Notes under the pieces: model-generated
Databases searched by the model: none
Told to the model about the DNA's origin: nothing
The model's input: the letters and a program-made list of their open reading frames with translations, nothing else
Position numbers and translations under genes: made by a program
Assembly (NCBI GenBank): GCA_036504445.1
Contig: DASXVE010000012.1
Span: forward strand, 96,275 to 160,274
Origin: Candidatus Aquicultor sp.
GTDB taxonomy: Bacteria > Actinomycetota > Aquicultoria > Aquicultorales > Aquicultoraceae
Length of the DNA stretch: 64,000 bases
Reading direction: 5' to 3'
In this document: positions 27,281-35,774 of the stretch, in pieces
Layout of the letters: each line of letters begins with the position of its first letter
How positions within the stretch are numbered: position 1 is the first letter of the stretch

Positions 27281-27906
27281 CGGTAATTGGAATGGGGCCG
27301 GGCAGCCGCGAGTACGTAACGCCCGCAGCCAAACAGAGCATACAAGAGTCCGACATTGTGATCGGCGCACGGCGGGTATTGGATATCGCGGTGTTGCCGG
27401 GCGTAATCGGGATCTCCGGTAAAGAAGTGTACGAGGTAACCGGCAATATCGATACAACGCTGTCGCTGATACGCAAAAACTGCGAAAAGCATGTCGCTGT
27501 ATTAGTAAGCGGCGACCCCGGTTTTTATAGCTTACTGCAGACAATCCGGACTCGTATGCCCGACATCGAGGTAAGCGCGGTTCCCGGTATCAGCTCTATG
27601 CAGTTGCTCTTCGGTCTTATCGGCGAGAGCTGGTACGACGTGAAATTTATTTCGGTTCACGGGCGCCCGATCGACGTGCTCGACGTAGCGGCGCAGGGTC
27701 ACAAGAAGATTTGCATACTAACGGATACATCGCTTACCGGCGAGATCGTCGCTCGTTACCTACTCAGCCTCGGCATAGCGGGTAGAGCGGTAGCAGGAAT
27801 GCATCTATCGTACCCAAATCAGCAGGTTATAGACACCACAGTTCAAGAGCTTGCCTCAATGAATGGGCTTGAATCGTGCGTATTGTATATAGAGGTCGAG
27901 GGGTAA
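27274..27906 (+). CDS. cbiE: Cobalt-precorrin-7 (C5)-methyltransferase
   Basis: The 210-residue class III SAM methyltransferase opens VTVIGMGPGSREYVTPAA, with SGDPGFYSLLQTIR and VSAVPGISSMQLLFGLIG. The length fits CbiE alone; the decarboxylating C15 methyltransferase CbiT, often fused or adjacent (CobL), is not attached. It starts inside the end of cbiD and is followed by cbiL after 4 nt. Confidence 0.9.
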   Translation: MVTVIGMGPGSREYVTPAAKQSIQESDIVIGARRVLDIAVLPGVIGISGKEVYEVTGNIDTTLSLIRKNCEKHVAVLVSGDPGFYSLLQTIRTRMPDIEVSAVPGISSMQLLFGLIGESWYDVKFISVHGRPIDVLDVAAQGHKKICILTDTSLTGEIVARYLLSLGIAGRAVAGMHLSYPNQQVIDTTVQELASMNGLESCVLYIEVEG

Positions 27907-27910
27907 TGGT

Positions 27911-28639
27911 ATGATATGGGGTAAGCTATACGGGCTTGGGATCGGTCCGGGTGACGCCGAACTCTTAACACTAAAAGCGGTTCGCATTCTGAATTCGGTC
28001 GATGTGATCTTTGCACCGCGCCCGGCTCCGAAGCGCGACAGTCTGGCACTTGCCATCGTCAAACCCATACTCGATGGTACGGCTGACGTGCGAGAGCTCG
28101 ATTTCCCTATGACTAAAGACCCGAACGACCTGGACGCGCATTGGAACAGAGCAACAGACGAAATCGCTCAGATTCTGAGTGAAGGAAAAGACGCGGCGTT
28201 TATAACGCTAGGCGATCCGTTCTTTTACAGCACATACATTTACCTATACGAATGTCTGCGGGCAAAATATCCAGAGATCGCAATCGAGACAGTACCCGGA
28301 ATCAGCTCGGTTTTTGCGTCGGCATCGGCCGCCGGTGTTCCGCTGGCGATAGGCGATGAAAGCGTAGTGATCATGCCTGTACCGGACAACTTTGACGTGC
28401 TGCACTCGTATGCGGGGCAAGCCGATACAATCATCCTTATGAAAGTGGGCGGCAAATTGCCCCGGCTCATAGAGGCGCTTGCCGAGCTCGGCCTGGAAAA
28501 AGACGCGGTTCTTGTGCAAAGAGTATCACAGGCAAGCCGGGAGGCGATTATCAAAGGTTTATCGAACCTATCGAATGAAGAGTTGAAATCGGCAGGATAT
28601 TTGTCCACGGTTATCATAAAAACACATGGCGTAAAGTAA
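27911..28639 (+). CDS. cbiL: Precorrin-2 / cobalt-factor II C20-methyltransferase
   Basis: The 242-residue SAM-dependent enzyme adds the C20 methyl. GKLYGLGIGPGDAELLTLKA at the N terminus, TLGDPFFYSTYIYLYE and ETVPGISSVFASASAAGVPLA are typical of CbiL/CobI. In this operon with CbiX, CbiG and CbiD the likely substrate is the cobalt form. A 68-nt AT-rich gap follows before cbiF. Confidence 0.92.
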   Translation: MIWGKLYGLGIGPGDAELLTLKAVRILNSVDVIFAPRPAPKRDSLALAIVKPILDGTADVRELDFPMTKDPNDLDAHWNRATDEIAQILSEGKDAAFITLGDPFFYSTYIYLYECLRAKYPEIAIETVPGISSVFASASAAGVPLAIGDESVVIMPVPDNFDVLHSYAGQADTIILMKVGGKLPRLIEALAELGLEKDAVLVQRVSQASREAIIKGLSNLSNEELKSAGYLSTVIIKTHGVK

Positions 28640-28707
28640 AAATTAAAGTAAAAGCTAAAGGAAAAACACTAGGAATAGGTATCGCAGCATAAAGTAGGAG
28701 GCGCTGG

Positions 28708-29463
28708 ATGAAGGTATATTTTATTGGAGCAGGGCCGGGCGACCCCGATCTTATTACCGTTAAGGGTAAACGACTTATTACCGAGGCGGACGTCGTAATC
28801 TATGCGGGCTCGCTTATTAATCCGCTATTGCTTGATAATTGCAAACCCGGTTGCGAGTTGCACGACAGCGCCCCACTGAATCTCCCGGAAATCTTAGCGC
28901 TATACAAGGCTGCGGTGCAGGACGGCAAAACGGTTGTGCGCTTGCATTCGGGTGAACCCAGCCTTTACGGGGCGATAAAAGAGCAGATAGACTGGTTGGA
29001 AAGCCAGGGGATCGAGTACGAAGTTATTCCGGGTGTAAGTTCGTTTAGCGCGGCTGCGGCGGTACTCGGCGTAGAACTGACGCTGCCCGCCGTATCGCAG
29101 ACCGTGATCATCACGAGGATGGCGGGACGGACACCGGTTCCTGCCGGTCAGGACATAGCGTCGCTCGCCGTGCATGATGCCACGATGTGTATATTTTTAA
29201 GCGTCCAGATGATCTACGACCTGGTAAAAGAGCTAAAATCCGGGTATAGCGGCGACACGCCCATTGCGGTGGTGGAGCACGCTTCGTTACCCGACCAACG
29301 CGTGGTTCGCGGCACGCTCGATACCATAGCAGAGAAAGTATCGAACGCAGGCATTAGAAAGACGGCCATGATTATCGTCGGCGGCGTCCTCGAGTTTGAG
29401 TACGAGCTATCGAAGCTCTACGATCCGTCTTTCGACCACGGGTATAGAGGCGCCATCGAGTAA
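28708..29463 (+). CDS. cbiF: Cobalt-precorrin-4 C11-methyltransferase
   Basis: The 251-residue methyltransferase has YFIGAGPGDPDLITVKG, VIYAGSLINPLLL, RLHSGEPSLYGAIKEQIDWL and VIPGVSSFSAAAAVLGVELT, all diagnostic for CbiF/CobM. It methylates C11 using SAM. AGGAGG precedes ATG 28708. Confidence 0.94.
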   Translation: MKVYFIGAGPGDPDLITVKGKRLITEADVVIYAGSLINPLLLDNCKPGCELHDSAPLNLPEILALYKAAVQDGKTVVRLHSGEPSLYGAIKEQIDWLESQGIEYEVIPGVSSFSAAAAVLGVELTLPAVSQTVIITRMAGRTPVPAGQDIASLAVHDATMCIFLSVQMIYDLVKELKSGYSGDTPIAVVEHASLPDQRVVRGTLDTIAEKVSNAGIRKTAMIIVGGVLEFEYELSKLYDPSFDHGYRGAIE

Positions 29464-29500
29464 TATAAAGAGGCGCCAAGCCAAGACTTAGAGGTTCATT

Positions 29501-30619
29501 ATGAAAATCGCCGTATTCGCCGTTACGGAAAACGGCGAACGCATTGCGAACAACATAGACGCCGGTCTTAACGATAGTGTCACAATATACAAAGCACCAA
29601 AACCGGTGCAGACCAAAGTCGCAGATACCGAGCAAAAGCCGCCCTGGTTGCTGGATGCGGTCCGCGATGCATTTGCGCGATACGATGCCCTGGTCTTTGT
29701 GTCGGCGACGGGTATCGCCGTGCGTGCGATAGCCCCGCATATCCAGGCAAAAACAACCGATCCCGCCGTTATCGTTGTCGATGACACGGCATCATTTGCG
29801 ATAAGCCTTCTATCGGGTCATGTGGGGGGCGCCAATGCCCTTACCATGAGGATAGCCGGCGCCACAGGCGCGGTTCCCGTCATAACGACCGCTACCGACC
29901 GAGCCGGCTTACCCGCACTCGACCTGTTCACGAAAGATATGGGTTTTCGAACCGGCGATATGGCCGCGTTTCGAAGCATAACAGCAGCAATTCTGCGCGG
30001 AGAAAGCGCGTGCGTCTTTACGAACTTACCGCTTGCGGATTGGGATGAGAGGTTACGCAAAGCGTACGATATACGTCCGCTTAGCGAAATTGAACCACAC
30101 GCCGGCGCCTATTCGCATATCGTAATTGTACCGAGCACCGCAGGGGATATGATAACCTCGACAGATGAAGCAGCGGCCCAAAAGATTGAAGCTATCATAA
30201 CAAAAGCCGCAAGCGATTTAGAGCAAAACATGTTAGTTTTGCAGCCGAGGCAAATCTATGTCGGGATCGGCTGCAGGCGAGGCGTTGCTGTTGCTGAAGT
30301 GCAAGAGGCCATAGAAAAAGCGCTGGATATGGTAGGCTTGCACGCGTACAATGTAAGAGGCTTTGCGAGCATTGATATTAAGCGAGATGAAGCAGCGCTG
30401 TCCGAAGCCGCCAAAGTTTACAATGTTGATGTTGTTTTCTTCCCGGCAAGCGAGCTTGATGCGCACGCACCGGGCTCTTCCGATTTTGTGAGAGATACGG
30501 TAGGAACAGGAGGAGTATGCGAACCCGCAGCGATACTGGCCTCGAAGGGTGGAGCGTTGATACTTCCGAAAACGGTCTTTGGAAGGGTAACCGTTGCGAT
30601 GGCAGAGGCGGAATCTTAG
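29501..30619 (+). CDS. cbiG: Cobalt-precorrin-5A hydrolase
   Basis: The 372-residue CbiG opens the delta-lactone of cobalt-precorrin-5A, releasing the C20 fragment as acetaldehyde. The N-terminal domain (IAVFAVTENGERIANNI; LVFVSATGIAVRAIAPH; LLSGHVGGANALT), middle and C-terminal domain (YVGIGCRRGVAVAEVQEAIE; VCEPAAILASKGGALILPK) are all present. The C terminus is conserved to the stop, so the 103-nt overlap with the next gene is genuine coding sequence for CbiG. Confidence 0.93.
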   Translation: MKIAVFAVTENGERIANNIDAGLNDSVTIYKAPKPVQTKVADTEQKPPWLLDAVRDAFARYDALVFVSATGIAVRAIAPHIQAKTTDPAVIVVDDTASFAISLLSGHVGGANALTMRIAGATGAVPVITTATDRAGLPALDLFTKDMGFRTGDMAAFRSITAAILRGESACVFTNLPLADWDERLRKAYDIRPLSEIEPHAGAYSHIVIVPSTAGDMITSTDEAAAQKIEAIITKAASDLEQNMLVLQPRQIYVGIGCRRGVAVAEVQEAIEKALDMVGLHAYNVRGFASIDIKRDEAALSEAAKVYNVDVVFFPASELDAHAPGSSDFVRDTVGTGGVCEPAAILASKGGALILPKTVFGRVTVAMAEAES

Positions 30620-31329
30620 TCGTCGGCCTCGGCCCCGGCAGCGAGGGCTACATGACGTGTGATGCCAAAGAGGCATTAGAAGCAAGCGACGCCATAGTCG
30701 GTTATAAAAGCTATATACGAGCCGTTTCAGAATTGGTGGATGGGAAGGAAGTCTATCAATTCGGGATGCGGAAAGAGATAGAGCGCTGCCAAAAAGCGAT
30801 CGAGCTTGCCGTTGGCGGTAAACTTGTGACCCTGGTAAGCAGCGGCGACCCCGGCGTATACGGAATGGCCGGTCTTGTCCTCGAACTCGTGGGCGAGCAC
30901 GAAGACATCGACATTGAAGTCATTCCCGGTGTGAGTGCGGTTAACGCAGCGGCATCGGCACTTGGTGCGCCGCTCATGCATGATTTTGCGGTCATAAGCC
31001 TGAGCGATTTGCTTACTCCCTGGGAAGTAATCGAGAAGCGTCTTCGCGCTTCGGCATCGGCCGACTTTGTGGTCGCCCTCTACAACCCGAAGAGTTCAAA
31101 GAGAAAATGGCAGATAAAGACCGCTCGTGATATCTTTATACAATTTCGAGACGTGAGAACCCCGGTCGGTTTGTATGCTCGCGAGGGCGCGGAGCAGCGT
31201 TACATCATCAGCGATCTGGTCAGCTTCGTTGAATTACCCATCGATATGAACACGACGGTTATCATCGGCAACAGTCAAACATATGTTAGGAACGGGAAGA
31301 TGATAACGCCGCGAGGATATAAATTATGA
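30517..31329 (+). CDS. cbiH: Cobalt-factor III / precorrin-3B C17-methyltransferase
   Basis: The catalytic body (LVVGLGPGSEGYMTCDAKEA; VSSGDPGVYGMAGLVLELVG; VIPGVSAVNAAASALGAPL; VALYNPKSSKRKWQ) is CbiH/CobJ, which methylates C17 and contracts the ring. The first standard start in frame is ATG 30517, inside cbiG, giving 270 residues with an atypical 32-residue N-terminal extension; no ATG, GTG or TTG occurs between it and the conserved GILVVGLGPG. AGGAGG before ATG 30517 looks like a strong Shine-Dalgarno sequence but also encodes conserved Gly-Gly of CbiG. A near-cognate start such as ATC 30613 is possible. The end overlaps cbiJ by 4 nt. Confidence 0.9.
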   Translation: MRTRSDTGLEGWSVDTSENGLWKGNRCDGRGGILVVGLGPGSEGYMTCDAKEALEASDAIVGYKSYIRAVSELVDGKEVYQFGMRKEIERCQKAIELAVGGKLVTLVSSGDPGVYGMAGLVLELVGEHEDIDIEVIPGVSAVNAAASALGAPLMHDFAVISLSDLLTPWEVIEKRLRASASADFVVALYNPKSSKRKWQIKTARDIFIQFRDVRTPVGLYAREGAEQRYIISDLVSFVELPIDMNTTVIIGNSQTYVRNGKMITPRGYKL

Positions 31330-32087
31330 TCCTCATCCTTGGAGGAACGACCGAAGGCACGCAAGTATTAGCAAAGCTTATAGATAAAGGGCAGTATGTA
31401 ACTATAAGTACCGCTTATGCATATGCCGGTAGTTTTATCCCCCGGCATGAGCTCGTTAATCACATTTCAGGTAGGCTAACGCTCGAAGAGCTTATCGAGC
31501 TGATAAACGAAAATACTATCAAGGTCGTTATCGATGCCACGCACCCGCATGCAACCGTTATCAGTGAAAATGCACGTACGGCGTGCCGGATGACCGGCGC
31601 TCGCTACATAGCTATCGAGCGCGAAACCGCAACCTGGAACGCCGGTGAAACAATACATGCCGTTAGCTCTAGCTTAGACGCGATTAGAAAAGCATGCGAG
31701 ATCGGCAAGATAATATTTTGTGCGACCGGGTCGAAGGACGCGAAAGTATTTAGAAGCGAAGCACAGCGAACCGGAAGGAAGCTCTATATCCGGATCCTGC
31801 CGCAAGAAGAGTCAATTGAGATTTGTAAGCAAGCGGGGTTTGCAGATGACGAGGTCGTCACGGGAACAGGGCCGTATAACGTTGAAGATAATTACGAACT
31901 CTGGAAGCGGCTTGGCATCGATGTTCTGGTTACCAAGGAGAGCGGACGCGCAGGCGGCCTCAATGAGAAGCTTGATGCAGCGAGCAAACTGGGTATACAC
32001 GTCGTCATAGTTCAGCGGCCGCCGACGGCCGCCGGCAGTAGTGTCAACGAGGTTGTCGAGGCAGTCCTGAGAGAAAATGGGATTTAA
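31326..32087 (+). CDS. cbiJ: Cobalt-precorrin-6A reductase
   Basis: The 253-residue reductase has ILILGGTTEGTQVLAKLI at the N terminus and VIDATHPHATVISENART, the hallmark of CbiJ/CobK, plus VLVTKESGRAGGLNEKLDAA near the end. It uses a reduced nicotinamide cofactor to reduce cobalt-precorrin-6A. It is the last gene of the long riboswitch-controlled operon; ATG 31326 overlaps cbiH by 4 nt. Confidence 0.92.
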   Translation: MILILGGTTEGTQVLAKLIDKGQYVTISTAYAYAGSFIPRHELVNHISGRLTLEELIELINENTIKVVIDATHPHATVISENARTACRMTGARYIAIERETATWNAGETIHAVSSSLDAIRKACEIGKIIFCATGSKDAKVFRSEAQRTGRKLYIRILPQEESIEICKQAGFADDEVVTGTGPYNVEDNYELWKRLGIDVLVTKESGRAGGLNEKLDAASKLGIHVVIVQRPPTAAGSSVNEVVEAVLRENGI

Positions 32088-32118
32088 GATTGAGGCTTAA
32101 GGAATTATCCTTACTCTT
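32088..32118 (+). terminator. Possible terminator of the cobalamin operon
   Basis: TAAGGA (32098-32103), loop ATTA and TCCTTA (32108-32113) form a 6-bp AT-rich stem followed by CTCTTTTT. It is weak for an intrinsic terminator but well placed just after cbiJ. The rest of the 318-nt gap to the next gene holds only a second weak stem, CGGCG (32372-32376) with CGCCG (32385-32389) before six T residues; no gene is seen there. Confidence 0.4.
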
Positions 32119-32414
32119 TTTACTTCATTTGCTGCCTCAAAGCGGAACCGTTATAGTGCAGGACGAAAGCGTCTAGGTAGTCGTGGCCTCCACATGCATA
32201 AACAACTTCAACGAATCAGCACGTCGATCATGATGGTTCTTATCGCTATAAGGTATCGGGTGAGTTAAATATTATATATATTGCAGGGCTATAAACTAGC
32301 AAGCTACTTCGCACAAACTATTAGCTGCTTGCTTTTGACCCACGGTAACCGCACTGCTAAACTAGTAAATACGGCGAATCCAACCGCCGATTTTTTATTA
32401 TTTGAGTGATCAAA

Positions 32415-32858
32415 ATGCAGTGTAAAAATCATCTGAATCGTGAAACCAACGTATCGTGCGCGAATTGCGGCGAAGGGATATGCCCCGAATGCATGGTATA
32501 CACGCCGGTCGGCATAAAATGTAAGGAATGTGCGACGCCAAACAAGGGAATGTTGCGGCACGGGAAACCGCTCCAATATGTGGGGGCAGCTGCGGCGGGC
32601 TTAGGGGCTTCATTCATTGGCGGCCTCATTCTCGGCTTTTCAGTCGGAGGATTTTTCCTGGTCGGGCTGTTTTTAGGATACTTAGTAGGCCTCGCAGTGA
32701 AAAAAGGCGCCCAGGGAAATCGAGGCCCGGCCTTCATGGCGATAGCCGGTGTGACGACATTGGCCGGTCTTGTTGGGGCAGGCCTCGTAAGCAGGCCGAT
32801 GAACCCTTTATTTATCATTATTGCGGTAGCTATTGCGGCGTACCAGCTTACCGAGTAA
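32415..32858 (+). CDS. B-box-like zinc-finger membrane protein
   Basis: The 147-residue protein has an N-terminal zinc-finger-like module with CxxH/CxxC pairs (CKNH, CANC, CPEC, CKEC within residues 3-41), resembling the B-box-type finger found at the front of some bacterial rhomboids and membrane proteins. About three hydrophobic helices follow (YVGAAAAGLGASFIGGLIL, in part; FFLVGLFLGYLVGLAV; PLFIIIAVAIAAYQL). No enzyme motif is seen. The start may be ATG 32415 or GTG 32406. Function unknown. Confidence 0.6.
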   Translation: MQCKNHLNRETNVSCANCGEGICPECMVYTPVGIKCKECATPNKGMLRHGKPLQYVGAAAAGLGASFIGGLILGFSVGGFFLVGLFLGYLVGLAVKKGAQGNRGPAFMAIAGVTTLAGLVGAGLVSRPMNPLFIIIAVAIAAYQLTE

Positions 32859-32907
32859 GCGTGAGCGCGTAGCAACAAGACCGTATAGCAGCGGAAAGAC
32901 CGTATGT

Positions 32908-34344
32908 ATGAATTTGCCTAGAAGAAACTCTATTACAGACAGCAATTATCATTGGTTCGTTTTAGCAACGGTGTTTATTGGCACGTTCATGGCGCCGCTC
33001 GATTCAAGCATCGTTAATATCGCGATGCCGACGCTCTCGAAATTCTTCTCGGTCGATATCACGACCATCGGCTGGGTCGCCACCGCGTATCTGCTGGCGA
33101 CGTCGTCGCTGCTTCTTACGGCAGGCAGGCTCGGCGATATGATCGGGCACAAGCGTATTTATATTGCCGGATTCGTAACATTCACGACGGCTTCTGCGTT
33201 GTGCGGGCTTGCAGGCGACATTCAGCAGCTTATCGCCTTCCGGGTGATCCAAGCGCTCGGAGCCACATGCTTGATGTCTACCGCGCCGGCAATACTAACC
33301 GACGCGTTTCCACCCAAAGATCGGGGAAAGGCGCTCGGTATGATCGGGGTAGCCGTATCGATAGGCTTAACCGTGGGCCCTTTTCTGGGCGGCATTATCC
33401 TGTCGAATTTCGGATGGCGATGGATATTCTACGTAAATGTGCCTATCGGCATTGTCGCAGTTACGGTGGCCTCGTTGATTCTGCGAGAAAGTAAGCCCAG
33501 CACGAGCAAACGGTTCGATTACATGGGCGCCGGTACGGCATTTGCGGCGCTGCTTTCGCTGCTTCTAGCTTTAAGTATGGGGGATAGATGGGGCTGGTCG
33601 TCAACAACTACGATCGCGCTATATGTTACCGCCATACTCTTTAGTGTGCTGTTCATCATGGTCGAGAAAAGGGAAGAAGATCCGATGCTCGATCTATCAC
33701 TCTTTAAATTGAGATTATTTAGCGCGGCAAACGTGAGTGCGTTTATCAACTATGCGGCGATGTTCGTAGTAACATTTCTTATACCGTTCTATCTGATATA
33801 TGTGCTAAAAGAGACACCTCAAAAAGCCGGTACGATCATGACGGCAATTCCGTTGACAATCGCGATTGTGGCGCCGATTTCGGGTGCGCTATCGGACCGG
33901 ATCGGCTCGAGGTTGCTGTCATCGCTCGGGCTCGGCGTTACGATGCTGGCATTGATCGGTTTGTCACAGACTAGTGTTGCCATGGGTGTTATGCCTATCG
34001 CCGTGTTACTGGGGGTTCTAGGTTTCGGGTCGGGTTTATTCCAAACGCCGAACTCGAGCGCGATTATGGGTTCCGTCCCAAAAAACCGCCTCGGCATAGC
34101 GTCGGGCATGCAGGGCACTATGCGTAATGTGGGCATGGTGCTGGGTATAGCGCTGGCAGGTGCAATAGTGGACACGATTGCACCAAACGGCCCGGCGGAC
34201 ATACATCTAACGTCGGCGATTCACACGTCGTTTATCGTTGGAGCCGCAATAGCGGGCCTTGGCGTCGTGACCTCACTCGTGCGGGGGAGTCAAACGAACG
34301 AACTGCACCAGTACGAGCAGCGCGCCGGGGCAGAAATCGACTAG
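32908..34344 (+). CDS. MFS drug-exporter-like transporter, DHA2 (14-helix) family
   Basis: The 478-residue protein has about 14 hydrophobic helices. The first reads FVLATVFIGTFMAPLDSSIVNIAMPTL (quoted in part: the LDSSIVNIAMP motif is the DHA2 D1 signature), with the motif A region GRLGDMIGHKRIY and motif C-like GVAVSIGLTVGPFLGG. Such proteins export hydrophobic drugs or metabolites by proton antiport. ATG 32908 with GGAAAG upstream is preferred over ATG 32833, which would start inside the preceding gene. Substrate cannot be predicted. Confidence 0.88.
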   Translation: MNLPRRNSITDSNYHWFVLATVFIGTFMAPLDSSIVNIAMPTLSKFFSVDITTIGWVATAYLLATSSLLLTAGRLGDMIGHKRIYIAGFVTFTTASALCGLAGDIQQLIAFRVIQALGATCLMSTAPAILTDAFPPKDRGKALGMIGVAVSIGLTVGPFLGGIILSNFGWRWIFYVNVPIGIVAVTVASLILRESKPSTSKRFDYMGAGTAFAALLSLLLALSMGDRWGWSSTTTIALYVTAILFSVLFIMVEKREEDPMLDLSLFKLRLFSAANVSAFINYAAMFVVTFLIPFYLIYVLKETPQKAGTIMTAIPLTIAIVAPISGALSDRIGSRLLSSLGLGVTMLALIGLSQTSVAMGVMPIAVLLGVLGFGSGLFQTPNSSAIMGSVPKNRLGIASGMQGTMRNVGMVLGIALAGAIVDTIAPNGPADIHLTSAIHTSFIVGAAIAGLGVVTSLVRGSQTNELHQYEQRAGAEID

Positions 34345-34464
34345 ATTTGCGGCAAGCAGCGTGATGTGTTTAGCGTAAAATAATTACACAGCCCTTGCGT
34401 GCTGATTCCACCAGCCCTTCTTGACCGATGTTCCGCCGGGCGTACTTGGCACACGCCTACCGGT

Positions 34465-35463
34465 TTACGGTATTATTGACGCAGCATAGCGCCTGAGCTG
34501 GGTTGTCCTGTATATCTCGCCGTATGAATCGAGCTGTTTGTTTTCGATAAACCGGTGGAGGACAACATTTATGCCGGTGGTGCCGGAATTCGACCTGTTG
34601 ATAAGTTCCTGGAAGAACTGCGGAACCGATTTATGCGATTTTTGTACCTGGTCGACGGCAAATGAAACGAATGTGAACGCCGCGCCGTAATAGTTGTTTT
34701 CATTCAAAAACGGCCCGGCCAGCCGCACGTTGGGTTGGTTGTAGTACTCGTTGACGTAGAGTGACGGGAAATTGCCGTTCATATACTCAGAATAGACGGC
34801 CATACCCTCATCAAGCCACTCGATATCGGCACCGCCGCTGCGGTAGAACAACAAGTGTTCGAACTCATGTGTAATCGTGTTGAAGGCCTCGGGCATATTG
34901 TTCTTTACCAGGCGGCTATTTAAATAAATAAGATTCAGATGGTTCTGACCTTCGACGTCTCGTGAATCAAAATATCCGTCCAAATTATTTGTATCCGTAA
35001 TAAGCACAGCTATGCGCGGCACCTTTTTGCGGCATGCGGCGGTCGCGAAGTTTCGCGCATCAACCGGATAAATCTTGTTGTCGATTTGATTAACGAGCTT
35101 GGTCAAGAGCGGGGCCGGGATGGTTTCTGCGTTATCGACCCAAACATCCGAGTATTTGCCGGCCGCTTTTAAGTTTGCCGGAAGCGATTTCGTCTGGCGG
35201 CCCAACTCGTCATATAGGGCAAATGACCGTGTTTGATTAATTCGCGAAGTGGCAACGGCGGCCGGTGCAGCTGGCTTTGCCAGGGCGATCTGGGTTGGTG
35301 TTTTTGAGGATGTAGGGCCGCTTTTTTGGCGGATGACCGTTTGGTCTGTTAGACCTTGAGCCAATACTAAATAGTTAATAGCATAAAATGCGCTCAAGAA
35401 AAGGCAGAAAAATGTTAGAACGTATAGAGCTTTAAAGTAATGCTTCGAATAATCTACATCCAC
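34465..35463 (-). CDS. Membrane-anchored gluzincin metalloprotease, M30-like
   Basis: The 332-residue protein has an N-terminal membrane anchor (residues 10-36), a Pro/Ala/Thr-rich linker to about 75, and an extracellular domain with HEFEH (199-203) and a downstream WLDEG (E219) as likely third zinc ligand, the spacing of gluzincins. The sequence around it (FNTITHEFEHLLFYRSG; EWLDEGMAVYSEYMNG) resembles peptidase family M30 (hyicolysin type). No propeptide is obvious. The flanking genes are unrelated. The metalloprotease call is firm; the M30 label is tentative. Confidence 0.7.
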   Translation of the reverse strand: MDVDYSKHYFKALYVLTFFCLFLSAFYAINYLVLAQGLTDQTVIRQKSGPTSSKTPTQIALAKPAAPAAVATSRINQTRSFALYDELGRQTKSLPANLKAAGKYSDVWVDNAETIPAPLLTKLVNQIDNKIYPVDARNFATAACRKKVPRIAVLITDTNNLDGYFDSRDVEGQNHLNLIYLNSRLVKNNMPEAFNTITHEFEHLLFYRSGGADIEWLDEGMAVYSEYMNGNFPSLYVNEYYNQPNVRLAGPFLNENNYYGAAFTFVSFAVDQVQKSHKSVPQFFQELINRSNSGTTGINVVLHRFIENKQLDSYGEIYRTTQLRRYAASIIP

Positions 35464-35707
35464 TAGGAATCAAAAACCTCGAATCAAGTAAATTCAAAGT
35501 TGCCATCTAAAAGGATAGTTGTTCGCTTACTCGATTTCAATTGCAAGCGGTAGCAGGGAAAACGCTGAGAAGCGCTCGGCGGAATTGATAAAACTGCAGC
35601 GCACAGGCTGCAAAGCACGCGGCCTCTATAATACAGAAATGACCAAGTAAGGGCAACAAATTTGATTTAGCTACTCATTTTCCCTGGTTATTATATAAAT
35701 CGAAATA

Positions 35708-35731
35708 GTTAATTATGAAATTTCGTGGGTA
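35708..35731 (+). promoter_or_regulatory. SigB/SigF-like promoter of the 35.8-kb membrane protein gene
   Basis: GTTA (35708-35711), a 15-nt spacer and GGGTA (35727-35731) match the GTTT-N15-GGGTA stress-sigma consensus at 8 of 9 positions. The leader of about 35 nt carries AAGGAGG (35760-35766). Apart from this, the 311-nt gap upstream (35464-35774) shows a TATAAT at 35627-35632 without a good -35 and nothing else recognisable. Confidence 0.35.
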
Positions 35732-35774
35732 AAATGTAGAAGAAAGTAACTCTGAATGTAAGGAGGCGAATATC

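Noticed and set aside
34345..34464. Intrinsic terminator between the convergent MFS and protease genes
   Set aside because: Only very short or imperfect stems (for example ACCG/CGGT near 34459) were found and no T-run, so none is reported.
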